Assembly (NCBI GenBank): GCA_016278435.1
Contig: JADQBU010000391.1
Coordinates: 1 to 10,436, forward strand
From: Halanaerobiales bacterium
GTDB lineage: Bacteria > Bacillota > Halanaerobiia > Halanaerobiales > JADQBU01
Length of the DNA stretch: 10,436 nucleotides
Direction: 5' to 3'
The position numbers and the translations under genes were made by a program. A model generated the notes under the pieces. That model had not been told where the DNA came from, ran no database searches, and saw nothing but the letters and a program-made list of their open reading frames with translations. Numbering within the stretch: the stretch's first letter is position 1; each line of letters begins with the position of its first letter. Positions 1 to 5,650 of this stretch are shown one piece after another.

Positions 1-284
1 CTTCTACACCTGTTGACTGGAGTGTCAAATTTGATAATGAGCAGGTAACCAGGCTGGACCCGGATCAGGAAGTTAATGTTATAGCAACAGTTAAGGCCAG
101 TGAAAAAGCTATTGCCGGTGACTATAGTCTGAATTTTAATGCCAGTACACCTGAGGCTTCTTCAGATGCAACATTCAGAATTACAGTAAAAACTTCCGTT
201 CTGTGGGGCTGGATCGGTATCTTGATAATTGTCCTCGTTCTTGCAGGAATTCTATATTTAATTAAAAAATACGGGAGGAGGTAA
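1..284 (+). CDS. NEW3-type membrane-anchored extracytoplasmic protein, C-terminal part (5' end outside window)
   Basis: An open frame runs from the left edge (first complete codon at 3) to TAA at 282-284, giving the last 93 residues of a longer protein. The first ~62 residues look like an Ig-like beta sandwich (motifs DWSVKF, VNVIATVKASEKAIAGDYSLNF, FRITVKTS), the pattern of NEW3 domains (COG1470-type) in which a 'G-x-Y' strand precedes the end of the domain. It then has one hydrophobic helix (WGWIGILIIVLVLAGILYLI) and a short basic tail (KKYGRR), so the domain should sit outside the membrane with a cytoplasmic C-terminus. The final codons GGG AGG AGG also form the ribosome binding site of the ABC ATPase that starts 2 nt later, so the two are surely co-translated. 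Such proteins commonly sit beside ABC transporters and may be an accessory or substrate-contact subunit; that role is inferred. Its real start is not visible. Confidence 0.75.
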   Translation, partial: STPVDWSVKFDNEQVTRLDPDQEVNVIATVKASEKAIAGDYSLNFNASTPEASSDATFRITVKTSVLWGWIGILIIVLVLAGILYLIKKYGRR

Positions 285-286
285 AA

Positions 287-1234
287 ATGCCCGTATCTAT
301 GATTGAAATAGAAGAACTGGTAAAGGATTATGGAAAGGTTCGAGCTGTAGATCATTTAAATTTCAAAATAAACGAAGGTGAAATATACGGACTGCTGGGG
401 CCGAATGGAGCCGGTAAAACTACCGCTATTTTAACAATGCTTGGTCTTTCAGAACCAACAGAAGGTACAGTAAGGGTTAAGGGCTATAATTCAACCTCAG
501 AACCACTAAAAGTCAAGAGAATTACAGGTTATCTACCTGATGATGTTGGCTTTTCTGATAATAGAACAGGACTGGAATGCCTTGTTTATACAGCCATGTT
601 AAACGGGATACCCAGATCTAAAGCAGTTAAATCAGCCCGGAAGTTACTGGTAACGGTGGGTCTGGAAAAGGCACAGGACAAAAAGACAGGAACTTATTCC
701 AAGGGAATGATTCAGAGGCTGGGACTGGCAGATGTATTAATAAAAGACCCAGAAATTGTCATCCTTGATGAACCCACGATAGGGATAGACCCCAGGGGTA
801 TAATTGAATTCCTGGATTTAATTAGAGATTTAAGTAAAGATAAGGGCATAACAGTTTTATTAAGTTCCCACCTTCTACACCAGGTGCAAAAGATCTGTGA
901 CCGTGTTGGTATTCTGGTTAATGGGAAATTACTGGCTGAAGGTAATATTAATGAACTGGCAGATAAATTATTTAAAGATAAAGAAGCCATCATCAAGGCC
1001 AGAGTTTCAAATATTACAGGGGAATTAATCAACAAGCTTTTACAGGAAGAAAATATCAATGATGTTAAAAGAGATGGCGATTTATTAATAATAGAAGGGA
1101 AAAAGGAAGTGACCCCGTTAATTGCCGAAACTGTAATTAATTATGACGGCAAACTACACCGGCTTTCTTATGAAGAATACGGACTGGATGAGATATACCA
1201 GTATTACTTCGAGGGAGGGGATGGGAATGACTGA
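287..1234 (+). CDS. ABC transporter ATP-binding protein (ABC-2 type exporter, NosF-like group)
   Basis: A 315-residue cytoplasmic ATPase powering the permease that follows. Visible motifs: Walker A GPNGAGKT at 38-45, signature YSKGM at 137-141 followed by QRLGLA, Walker B IVILDEP with catalytic Glu162, D-loop GIDPRG at 166-171, and switch His195 in SSHLL. The Q-loop position reads YLPDDVGF (Asp85/Asp86) instead of the usual Gln; acidic residues here are seen in NosF-type ATPases, so it is not a sign of decay. Residues ~225-315 form an extra C-terminal domain typical of this COG1131 family. The start at 287 is set by AGGAGG at 276-281 with 5-nt spacing; the in-frame ATG at 299 is 17 nt away and less likely. 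It overlaps the permease gene by 8 nt. Substrate unknown. Confidence 0.93.
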   Translation: MPVSMIEIEELVKDYGKVRAVDHLNFKINEGEIYGLLGPNGAGKTTAILTMLGLSEPTEGTVRVKGYNSTSEPLKVKRITGYLPDDVGFSDNRTGLECLVYTAMLNGIPRSKAVKSARKLLVTVGLEKAQDKKTGTYSKGMIQRLGLADVLIKDPEIVILDEPTIGIDPRGIIEFLDLIRDLSKDKGITVLLSSHLLHQVQKICDRVGILVNGKLLAEGNINELADKLFKDKEAIIKARVSNITGELINKLLQEENINDVKRDGDLLIIEGKKEVTPLIAETVINYDGKLHRLSYEEYGLDEIYQYYFEGGDGND

Positions 1235-2144
1235 TAAAGTTAGACCATTCTGGGTTATGGTCCAGAAGGAAATTTCCGAACATGTTAGAAACTGGAGATT
1301 TATCATCCTTGTTGCCCTGATTTTGTTAACCACGGTCGGTTCCATATATACAGTATTATCTATAATCAGGGATAATGCTGCCCAGATAAGTTCCAACACA
1401 ACATTTCTATATTTAAAAATGTTTACCAAGTCAAATAACAATCTACCACCATTTATTACATTGATCAGTTTTCTGGGACCCTTACTGGGAATTGCCCTTG
1501 GTTTTGATGCCGTAAATGCTGAAAGGAATAAAGGCACCTTAAGCCGGGTTATATCACAACCGATACCACGGGATCACTTTATTAATAGTAAATTCGTAGG
1601 GGCCCTGACAGTAATTTTCATTCTTGTATTTTCTCTGGGGTTGCTTGTGCTGGGACTGGGTATTCTATATATAGGGGTTCCCCCTGCCCTGGGTGAGTTT
1701 CTGAGGATAATTATATTTCTGATATTTACCTGTATCTATATTGCTTTCTGGCTAAACCTGGGGATAACTTTTTCTATAGTATTCAGGCAGTCTGCAACTT
1801 CAGCCTTATCCGCACTGGCAATTTGGTTATTTTTTACCGTGTTTTATTCCATGCTTGTTAATGTTATAACCGGGGTCAGCAGTTCAGTTAATCTATCATT
1901 AATATTGTCCAGGATATCACCAAATTATCTATTTGATGAATTGACGACTGTTTTACTAACTCCGTCTATCAGAAGCCTGGGTGCTTTGAGTTTTGAACAG
2001 ATATATGGGGCAATACCTTCTACCTTACCTCTGGGTCAGAGTCTTCTGCTGGCCTGGCCGCATATTACGGCTTTGCTGGCGGCAACAATGATCTGTTTTG
2101 GGATATCTTATGTGCTTTTCATGAAACAGGAGATAAGGGGATAG
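1227..2144 (+). CDS. ABC-2 family transporter permease
   Basis: A 305-residue integral membrane protein, the membrane partner of the upstream ATPase. I see six hydrophobic segments: roughly residues 25-47, 76-93, 130-153, 160-190, 193-220 and 268-297. Between the second and third is the family's cytoplasmic motif, AERNKGTLSRVISQPIPRDHF (about 98-117), matching the ABC2_membrane_2 pattern 'E..rGTL..ll..PisR'. The N-terminus (KEISEHVRNWRFIIL) is also typical. The chosen ATG at 1227 follows GAGGGAGGGG (1211-1220) at good spacing and overlaps the ATPase stop at 1232-1234, giving translational coupling. The frame stays open upstream to 1143 but that part lies wholly inside the ATPase gene and has no ribosome binding site. 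ATG 1221 (two codons earlier) is possible but too close to the Shine-Dalgarno sequence. Likely function: export or membrane-linked energy-driven transport together with the NEW3 protein; substrate unknown. Confidence 0.9.
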   Translation: MTDKVRPFWVMVQKEISEHVRNWRFIILVALILLTTVGSIYTVLSIIRDNAAQISSNTTFLYLKMFTKSNNNLPPFITLISFLGPLLGIALGFDAVNAERNKGTLSRVISQPIPRDHFINSKFVGALTVIFILVFSLGLLVLGLGILYIGVPPALGEFLRIIIFLIFTCIYIAFWLNLGITFSIVFRQSATSALSALAIWLFFTVFYSMLVNVITGVSSSVNLSLILSRISPNYLFDELTTVLLTPSIRSLGALSFEQIYGAIPSTLPLGQSLLLAWPHITALLAATMICFGISYVLFMKQEIRG

Positions 2145-2188
2145 TAAACAACAGAAATATATTTAGAATTAAATATGCAAGTATATGT

Positions 2189-2224
2189 AAATCCCGGTTA
2201 ACTATTTGCCGGGATTTTTGTTTT
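2189..2224 (+). terminator. Intrinsic terminator of the NEW3-ABC operon
   Basis: A perfect 9-bp stem, AAATCCCGG (2189-2197) with CCGGGATTT (2209-2217), an 11-nt loop, and a T-rich tail running to 2224. It lies 45 nt after the permease stop and 8 nt before the -35 box of the next transcription unit, so it separates the two. Confidence 0.88.
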
Positions 2225-2231
2225 AAAGTAA

Positions 2232-2259
2232 TTGAAAATATATTTTAGTATGTTATAAT
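2232..2259 (+). promoter_or_regulatory. Sigma-A promoter of the half-permease/arsR unit, extended -10
   Basis: The -35 TTGAAA (2232-2237) is 16 nt from TATAAT (2254-2259), which is preceded by TG at 2251-2252 to give a full extended -10 (TGnTATAAT). Transcription should begin near 2266. It sits directly after the upstream terminator and 54 nt ahead of the permease start, so it is well placed. Confidence 0.72.
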
Positions 2260-2265
2260 ATAATT

Positions 2266-2277
2266 AAGTAAATACTT
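2266..2277. promoter_or_regulatory. Candidate ArsR operator (AAGTA-AA-TACTT)
   Basis: A perfect interrupted palindrome, arms AAGTA and TACTT with a 2-bp centre, lying on the expected transcription start just after the -10 box. This is where a repressor would block initiation, and an ArsR-family gene is the second gene of the unit. The surroundings are very AT-rich, so a palindrome this short could arise by chance; the assignment is inference. Confidence 0.3.
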
Positions 2278-2312
2278 TAATAAATTAATATTTATGATAA
2301 AGGATGACCTAT

Positions 2313-2924
2313 ATGTATTATCTGTACATTTTTACTGGTCTTGTCCTGTTGATTTCGCTGATAGCAGATAAAGGCAAGACCAGAATAGCAGTTCAAATAT
2401 CTTATAATAAAATAATGAAGATTCTGCCGGCCTTCATCAAGATGCTAATTCTGGTTGCAATTATTCTTTCTCTTGTACCGGAAGAATTAATTGCCAAATA
2501 TCTGGGTGTAAACTCAGGTTTATCCGGATTACTGGTCGGACTTTTTTTGGGGTCAATAACTATGATGCCGGGCTTTATTGCCTTCCCTCTGGGAGGAATA
2601 TTGCTGGATAAGGGGGTTAGCTATATGAATATAGCAGCTTTTACAACTACATTGATGCTGGTCGGCGTCTTAACCTACCCGGTTGAAAAGGAATACCTGG
2701 GTAAGAAAGTGACTATTTTAAGAAATACAATCAGTTTTATAATAGCTGTTATGATTACCCTGATAACCAGAATTCCGATGACCTTATTTGAGGCATCTTT
2801 TCTGGGAATCAAGTTCAGTCTGATTAGACTGCTTGTTTCTTTACCACTGGTTATTTTGAGTTCAATCTGGCTGGGAGAATATATAGAGAGAAAAAATATT
2901 GTTTTTCAGCAGGATATTGAATGA
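2313..2924 (+). CDS. Half-size permease, ArsP_1/DUF318-like
   Basis: A 203-residue membrane protein with about five or six hydrophobic segments (near residues 4-18, 37-55, 70-97, 105-122, 137-154, 168-188). The core resembles one half of the DUF318/ArsP_1 permeases: VPEELIAKYLG (55-65), then a Gly/Pro-rich motif GSITMMPGFIAFPLGG (80-95), then AAFTTTLMLVGVLTYPVEKEYLG. The cysteines found at this motif in arsenical permeases (CSCG type) are absent, so the substrate may not be a thiol-binding metalloid. Residues 83-154 align closely with the 158-residue protein at 5174, and the last helix (IKFSLIRLLVSLP..) matches the end of the protein at 5647. ATG 2313 was chosen over ATG 2304 because the Shine-Dalgarno AAAGGA (2299-2304) touches or overlaps 2304 but is 8 nt from 2313. 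The arsR gene follows, so expression is probably ligand-controlled. Probably works as a dimer; substrate unknown. Confidence 0.72.
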   Translation: MYYLYIFTGLVLLISLIADKGKTRIAVQISYNKIMKILPAFIKMLILVAIILSLVPEELIAKYLGVNSGLSGLLVGLFLGSITMMPGFIAFPLGGILLDKGVSYMNIAAFTTTLMLVGVLTYPVEKEYLGKKVTILRNTISFIIAVMITLITRIPMTLFEASFLGIKFSLIRLLVSLPLVILSSIWLGEYIERKNIVFQQDIE

Positions 2925-2992
2925 ATCTAAAGTTTTTCGAGATTATTAAAATAAACAATATATTTAAATTACAAAATAATAAGGTGATTAGA

Positions 2993-3271
2993 ATGAATGA
3001 TTTTATGAAAAGATTAAAAGCCCTGGCGGATGAAACCCGGTTGCAAATACTACTTCTTCTCCTGAAAAAGAATATATGTGTTAACGGATTAGCCCGGAAA
3101 CTGGACATATCTGAATCAGCAGTCTCCCAGCATTTGAAAATATTAAGGGAAGCAGATCTTGTCAGGGGTGAAAAGAGAGGCTATTTTGTTCATTACCAGG
3201 TTAAAAAAGAAAACCTTCTTGCTGTTGCTGATTATATAGAAAAACTGGTTATGATTGACAGTGGTAAATGA
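2993..3271 (+). CDS. ArsR-family winged-helix repressor
   Basis: A 92-residue DNA-binding protein. The sequence opens with the family hallmark LKALADETRLQILLLL (8-23), then the helix-turn-helix LARKLDISESAVSQHLKILREADLV (33-57) and the beta wing GEKRGYFVHYQV (59-70). At the classical metal site of ArsR proteins (CVC in helix 3) it has ICVN, keeping only Cys29, so an As/Sb site of the usual two- or three-cysteine kind cannot form; it may sense another ligand. The frame stays open to ATG 2921, which overlaps the permease stop as ATGA with AGGA (2911-2914) upstream. I prefer ATG 2993, which has AAGGTG (2981-2986) at 6 nt, because the 24 extra residues are Asn/Lys/Ile-rich and unlike the family. 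It likely represses its own unit from the promoter near 2254. Confidence 0.87.
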   Translation: MNDFMKRLKALADETRLQILLLLLKKNICVNGLARKLDISESAVSQHLKILREADLVRGEKRGYFVHYQVKKENLLAVADYIEKLVMIDSGK

Positions 3272-3288
3272 AGGTATCAAATCTATAA

Positions 3289-4023
3289 TTATTTAAATAC
3301 AGCTGCAAGTTTAACTTTCAGATTTTGAAAAAGATAGGAGCTGGCCGTTTCCTGGACCCGGTAAGTTTTGAATTCTTTGATATCCCTGCTCTCAAACAGA
3401 TAAACTGTTATTTCCTGCTGGTCAGGATTCACTATCCAGTACTCTTTAATTCCACAGTTTTTATAGAGGTCCAGTTTTTTTACCATGTCTTTGGCCCGGG
3501 TACTGTCTGAGAGTATTTCGATGACCAGTTCCGGGATTCCCATGTAATAATCTCTTTCATCAAGATTGTCCTCCAGATCACAGATGACGACCAGATCCGG
3601 TTGGACAATATTATTTTTTTCGTTCTGTTCAGGCCGCTTTAAGGTGATATCATAAGGGGCAGTCATTACAGAACACTTTTTATCTGAAAAGAAATAATAA
3701 AATATACCAAATAATTTTGTTAGAGATTTCTGATGAGTTGTCCGGGGAGATGCCATATAATAGATTTCACCATCGATGTATTCATAACGGTCATCACTAT
3801 TATTGCTGAGTTCAAGATATTCTTCATAACTTGCATCCCGCCCCCCATAAGCATGCCGGGATGTTTCGGCTATCATAAACTCATTTTTCTCTTCGGGATT
3901 ATCGACCAGTGAAGTTAGCTGTGCTACAACTCTGCCATTTTTTGTGATTGTTACCGGTTCCTTTGCGGCCAGCATTAAATACCTGCCGAAATTATTCTGG
4001 ATTTCTGTAGAACTGACTATCAT
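3289..4023 (-). CDS. Phd-like antitoxin domain fused to Uma2 (DUF820) nuclease-fold domain, copy A
   Basis: A 244-residue protein in two parts. Residues 1-40 (STEIQNNFGRYLMLAAKEPVTITKNGRVVAQL) match the N-terminal DNA-binding part of Phd/YefM antitoxins. Residues ~64-244 are a Uma2/DUF820 domain, a PD-(D/E)xK-type fold: RYEYIDGEIYYMASP (79-93), VQPDLVVICD (Asp143), PELVIEILSDSTRAKDMVKKLDLY (Glu169, Lys183) and GIKEYWIVNP (191-200). Asp, Glu and Lys are all present, so nuclease activity is possible but unproven for the family. AAAGGAG lies 9 nt upstream of the ATG. It is divergent from a clear paralogue at 4284 and converges tail to tail on arsR with only 17 nt between and no visible terminator. 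The fused N-terminal segment probably lets the protein bind the shared TAGCTA palindromes and control its own gene. Confidence 0.85.
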   Translation of the reverse strand: MIVSSTEIQNNFGRYLMLAAKEPVTITKNGRVVAQLTSLVDNPEEKNEFMIAETSRHAYGGRDASYEEYLELSNNSDDRYEYIDGEIYYMASPRTTHQKSLTKLFGIFYYFFSDKKCSVMTAPYDITLKRPEQNEKNNIVQPDLVVICDLEDNLDERDYYMGIPELVIEILSDSTRAKDMVKKLDLYKNCGIKEYWIVNPDQQEITVYLFESRDIKEFKTYRVQETASSYLFQNLKVKLAAVFK

Positions 4024-4062
4024 TAAAGATTACTCCTTTCTGGTTTTAATTAATAAATAATA

Positions 4063-4085
4063 ATTTTAGCTAAAATAGCTAAAAA
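4063..4085. promoter_or_regulatory. Two adjacent TAGCTA operator sites, copy A side
   Basis: The first site is a perfect 14-bp palindrome, ATTTTAGCTAAAAT (4063-4076). The second, AATAGCTAAAAA (4074-4085), has the same core TAGCTA at 4076-4081; core centres are 9 bp apart. Both lie about 8-21 nt after the expected start of copy A transcription, well placed for repression. Phd/YefM antitoxins are known to bind short palindromes with a 6-bp core (TGTACA in YefM), which makes the fused Phd-like domain the natural candidate binder. Confidence 0.6.
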
Positions 4086-4094
4086 CTTAATGTT

Positions 4095-4123
4095 ATTATA
4101 ATATAAATAACAAAAAGTGTCAA
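4095..4123 (-). promoter_or_regulatory. Perfect-consensus sigma-A promoter of Phd-Uma2 copy A
   Basis: Read on the minus strand: TTGACA (4123-4118), a 17-nt spacer, then TATAAT (4100-4095), identical to the consensus at all twelve positions and in spacing. Transcription should begin near 4088, giving a leader of about 65 nt. So strong a promoter ahead of a possible nuclease gene implies tight repression, which the adjacent palindromes could give. Confidence 0.85.
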
Positions 4124-4210
4124 TTATAAAAGCCGGAGTGATTTACATAATAAGAGGGAGGAATATTAAAATATGAGTGGCTTTGATATATAATAAAACT
4201 ATCTGACTTC

Positions 4211-4220
4211 TTTAGCTAAA
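4211..4220. promoter_or_regulatory. TTTAGCTAAA operator upstream of copy B -35
   Basis: A perfect 10-bp palindrome ending 3 nt before the -35 box of the plus-strand promoter. It has the same core as the copy A sites, so one regulator may serve both genes. Confidence 0.55.
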
Positions 4221-4223
4221 AAT

Positions 4224-4252
4224 TTGCAAATACTGAAAAAAATAGCTATAAT
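4224..4252 (+). promoter_or_regulatory. Sigma-A promoter of Phd-Uma2 copy B
   Basis: TTGCAA (4224-4229), a 17-nt spacer and TATAAT (4247-4252). The expected start near 4259 leaves a short leader of about 25 nt. A TAGCTA core (4243-4248) overlaps the -10 box, so a bound repressor would occlude RNA polymerase. Confidence 0.8.
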
Positions 4253-4269
4253 ATATATAAAAATAGCTA
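4243..4269. promoter_or_regulatory. Two TAGCTA operator cores over and just after copy B -10
   Basis: Cores at 4243-4248 (overlapping the -10) and 4264-4269 (just after the expected transcription start), with centres 21 bp apart, i.e. two helical turns on the same DNA face. Both have AAAAA on the left flank (the second is AAAAATAGCTAAA). Confidence 0.55.
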
Positions 4270-4283
4270 AAGAGGTGGATGAA

Positions 4284-5003
4284 ATGATAATCCCCAGTAC
4301 CGAAGTTCAGAATAATTTTGGTAAATACCTGAAACTTGCCGAAGAAGAGGATGTTATTATCACCCGTAATAACAAAAAAGTTGCCAGACTGGTTAAATAC
4401 AGGGAGGAAGATAATTATACCATCAGAGAGGGTTCTTCAGCCTACAGCCATGATGGTATGCGGGTAAGCTATGAAGAATTCTTGCAGATTGCCCGGGAAA
4501 GTGAAAACAGGTATGAATATATTGATGGACAAATCTATCTACTTGCTTCTCCCTCCTATCGACATCAGATTATCATCAGAGAGATATTTGTTAATTTCTC
4601 ACTTTGGTTCAGAGATAAAGAATGTGAACCACTAACCTCCCCACTGGATGTCACATTATATAAGAATGAGGAGAATATTAATGTAGTTCAGCCCGATATT
4701 TTAGTAATATGTGACCCAGAGAGTGTTGATGAAGAAGGAGAACGGTATCATGGTACTCCGACCCTGGTAGTTGAAGTTTTGTCTGAATCAAGTAGAAATA
4801 ATGATTTTGTTAGAAAACTGGACCTATACCGTGCTGCCGGGATACAGGAATACTGGATTGTTAATCAGTTTGCAGAAGAAATAAATGTTTACACATTTAC
4901 CGGTGGAGAAATAGTTGAGCTCAGGACCTTCAAGAAGGAGGAAAGGGTTAAATCAAGTATTTTTAAAGGACTTGAATTTGAACTGGAACAGGTTTTTGGG
5001 TGA
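4284..5003 (+). CDS. Phd-like antitoxin domain fused to Uma2 (DUF820) nuclease-fold domain, copy B
   Basis: A 239-residue paralogue of the minus-strand gene, with the same layout. Residues 1-40 (STEVQNNFGKYLKLAEEEDVIITRNNKKVARL) are Phd/YefM-like. The Uma2 domain has RYEYIDGQIYLLASP (76-90), VQPDILVICD (Asp138), PTLVVEVLSESSRNNDFVRKLDLY (Glu164, Lys178) and GIQEYWIVN. The candidate Asp/Glu/Lys active-site set is complete. ATG 4284 is set by GAGGTGG (4272-4278) at 5 nt; the open frame back to 4224 runs through the promoter and operators and is not used. Similarity to copy A extends over the whole length, with many substitutions, so the duplication is not recent or the two have diverged in role. 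No intrinsic terminator follows, so read-through into the permease operon at 5174 is possible. The domains are well supported; a toxin, nuclease or defence role is inference. Confidence 0.85.
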   Translation: MIIPSTEVQNNFGKYLKLAEEEDVIITRNNKKVARLVKYREEDNYTIREGSSAYSHDGMRVSYEEFLQIARESENRYEYIDGQIYLLASPSYRHQIIIREIFVNFSLWFRDKECEPLTSPLDVTLYKNEENINVVQPDILVICDPESVDEEGERYHGTPTLVVEVLSESSRNNDFVRKLDLYRAAGIQEYWIVNQFAEEINVYTFTGGEIVELRTFKKEERVKSSIFKGLEFELEQVFG

Positions 5004-5173
5004 AAGGGGGGGTATTATATAAAATGGAGGGCAGAAAATTTTTCTTATTCGATTGTAGATAAGGGAGAGAAGATATTTAGTGAGTTAATAAAATTAATTA
5101 AGAGGGGAAACTTCGATGAAAAAGATTAACAGTTTATACTGCAAATCTGTGGAATAACAGGAGGTAGGCGATT

Positions 5174-5650
5174 ATGGTAGCTTTATTTATTAATCTAATA
5201 ACTTTAATAGCTTTTGTATTGTCTTTGTATTATAATAAGAGCAAATCAATGCTGGCTGTTAAAAAAGCATTGATGAAAGGGTTGGCCCTGGCTCCTCTTA
5301 TGATAATTATAATAATGTCTATAGGTTTTATATTTGCTTTTATACCCCCTGAATTAATCAGGGGGTATCTGGGAGGAGAGTTCAATATCCTGCAGGTGCT
5401 GGCTGCGGCAATTTTTGGGGCTGTAATGATGATCCCGAGTTTGATTGCTCTACCTCTGGCCGGTTCTCTGGTTGATGCAGGAGCTTCCTATACTCCGGTG
5501 GCTGCTTTTGTTACAACCTTAACCATGGTGGGTTTCGTGACTTTACCGGTAGAAATAAAGGAACTGGGCAAGAAAATTACGGTCTATAGAAATATTCTGG
5601 CTCTCTTATTTGCATTAATAATATCCTTTCTGATCGGGGTGATAATGTGA
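5174..5650 (+). CDS. Half-size permease, ArsP_1/DUF318-like (first of a pair)
   Basis: A 158-residue membrane protein with about five hydrophobic segments (near 3-20, 37-57, 72-99, 107-124, 138-158). It shares the core of the protein at 2313: IPPELIRGYLGG (57-68), the helix-break motif GAVMMIPSLIALPLAG (82-97), then AAFVTTLTMVGFVTLPVEIKELGKK (110-134). Again no cysteine is present at the motif where arsenical permeases have them. AGGAGGT (5159-5165) precedes the ATG at 8 nt. Its stop overlaps the GTG start of the next half-permease, so the two are made together and probably form a heterodimer equal to one full-length two-repeat permease. I see no convincing promoter in the 170 nt upstream. 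Substrate unknown. Confidence 0.72.
   Translation: MVALFINLITLIAFVLSLYYNKSKSMLAVKKALMKGLALAPLMIIIIMSIGFIFAFIPPELIRGYLGGEFNILQVLAAAIFGAVMMIPSLIALPLAGSLVDAGASYTPVAAFVTTLTMVGFVTLPVEIKELGKKITVYRNILALLFALIISFLIGVIM

Noticed and set aside
1143..1226. Upstream extension of the ABC-2 permease reading frame
   Set aside because: It lies entirely within the ATPase gene, is not family-like, and has no ribosome binding site; GAGGGAGGGG clearly serves ATG 1227.
2313..2924. Assignment of the permease as an arsenite or methylarsenite exporter because arsR is adjacent
   Set aside because: The metal-binding cysteines are missing from both the permease motif and the ArsR helix-3 site, so naming the substrate would be unsupported.
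2921..2992. 24-residue N-terminal extension of the ArsR protein
   Set aside because: Although ATG 2921 overlaps the permease stop, the added residues are unlike ArsR proteins and ATG 2993 has a better-placed Shine-Dalgarno sequence and family-typical length.
3325..3510. 61-codon plus-strand frame within Phd-Uma2 copy A
   Set aside because: Antisense to a well-supported coding region; no ribosome binding site and no recognisable motif.
4173..4193. Six-codon frame MSGFDI after GAGGGAGG between the Phd-Uma2 promoters
   Set aside because: Too short to be a gene, with no recognisable product and no clear promoter; possibly chance in a purine-rich stretch.
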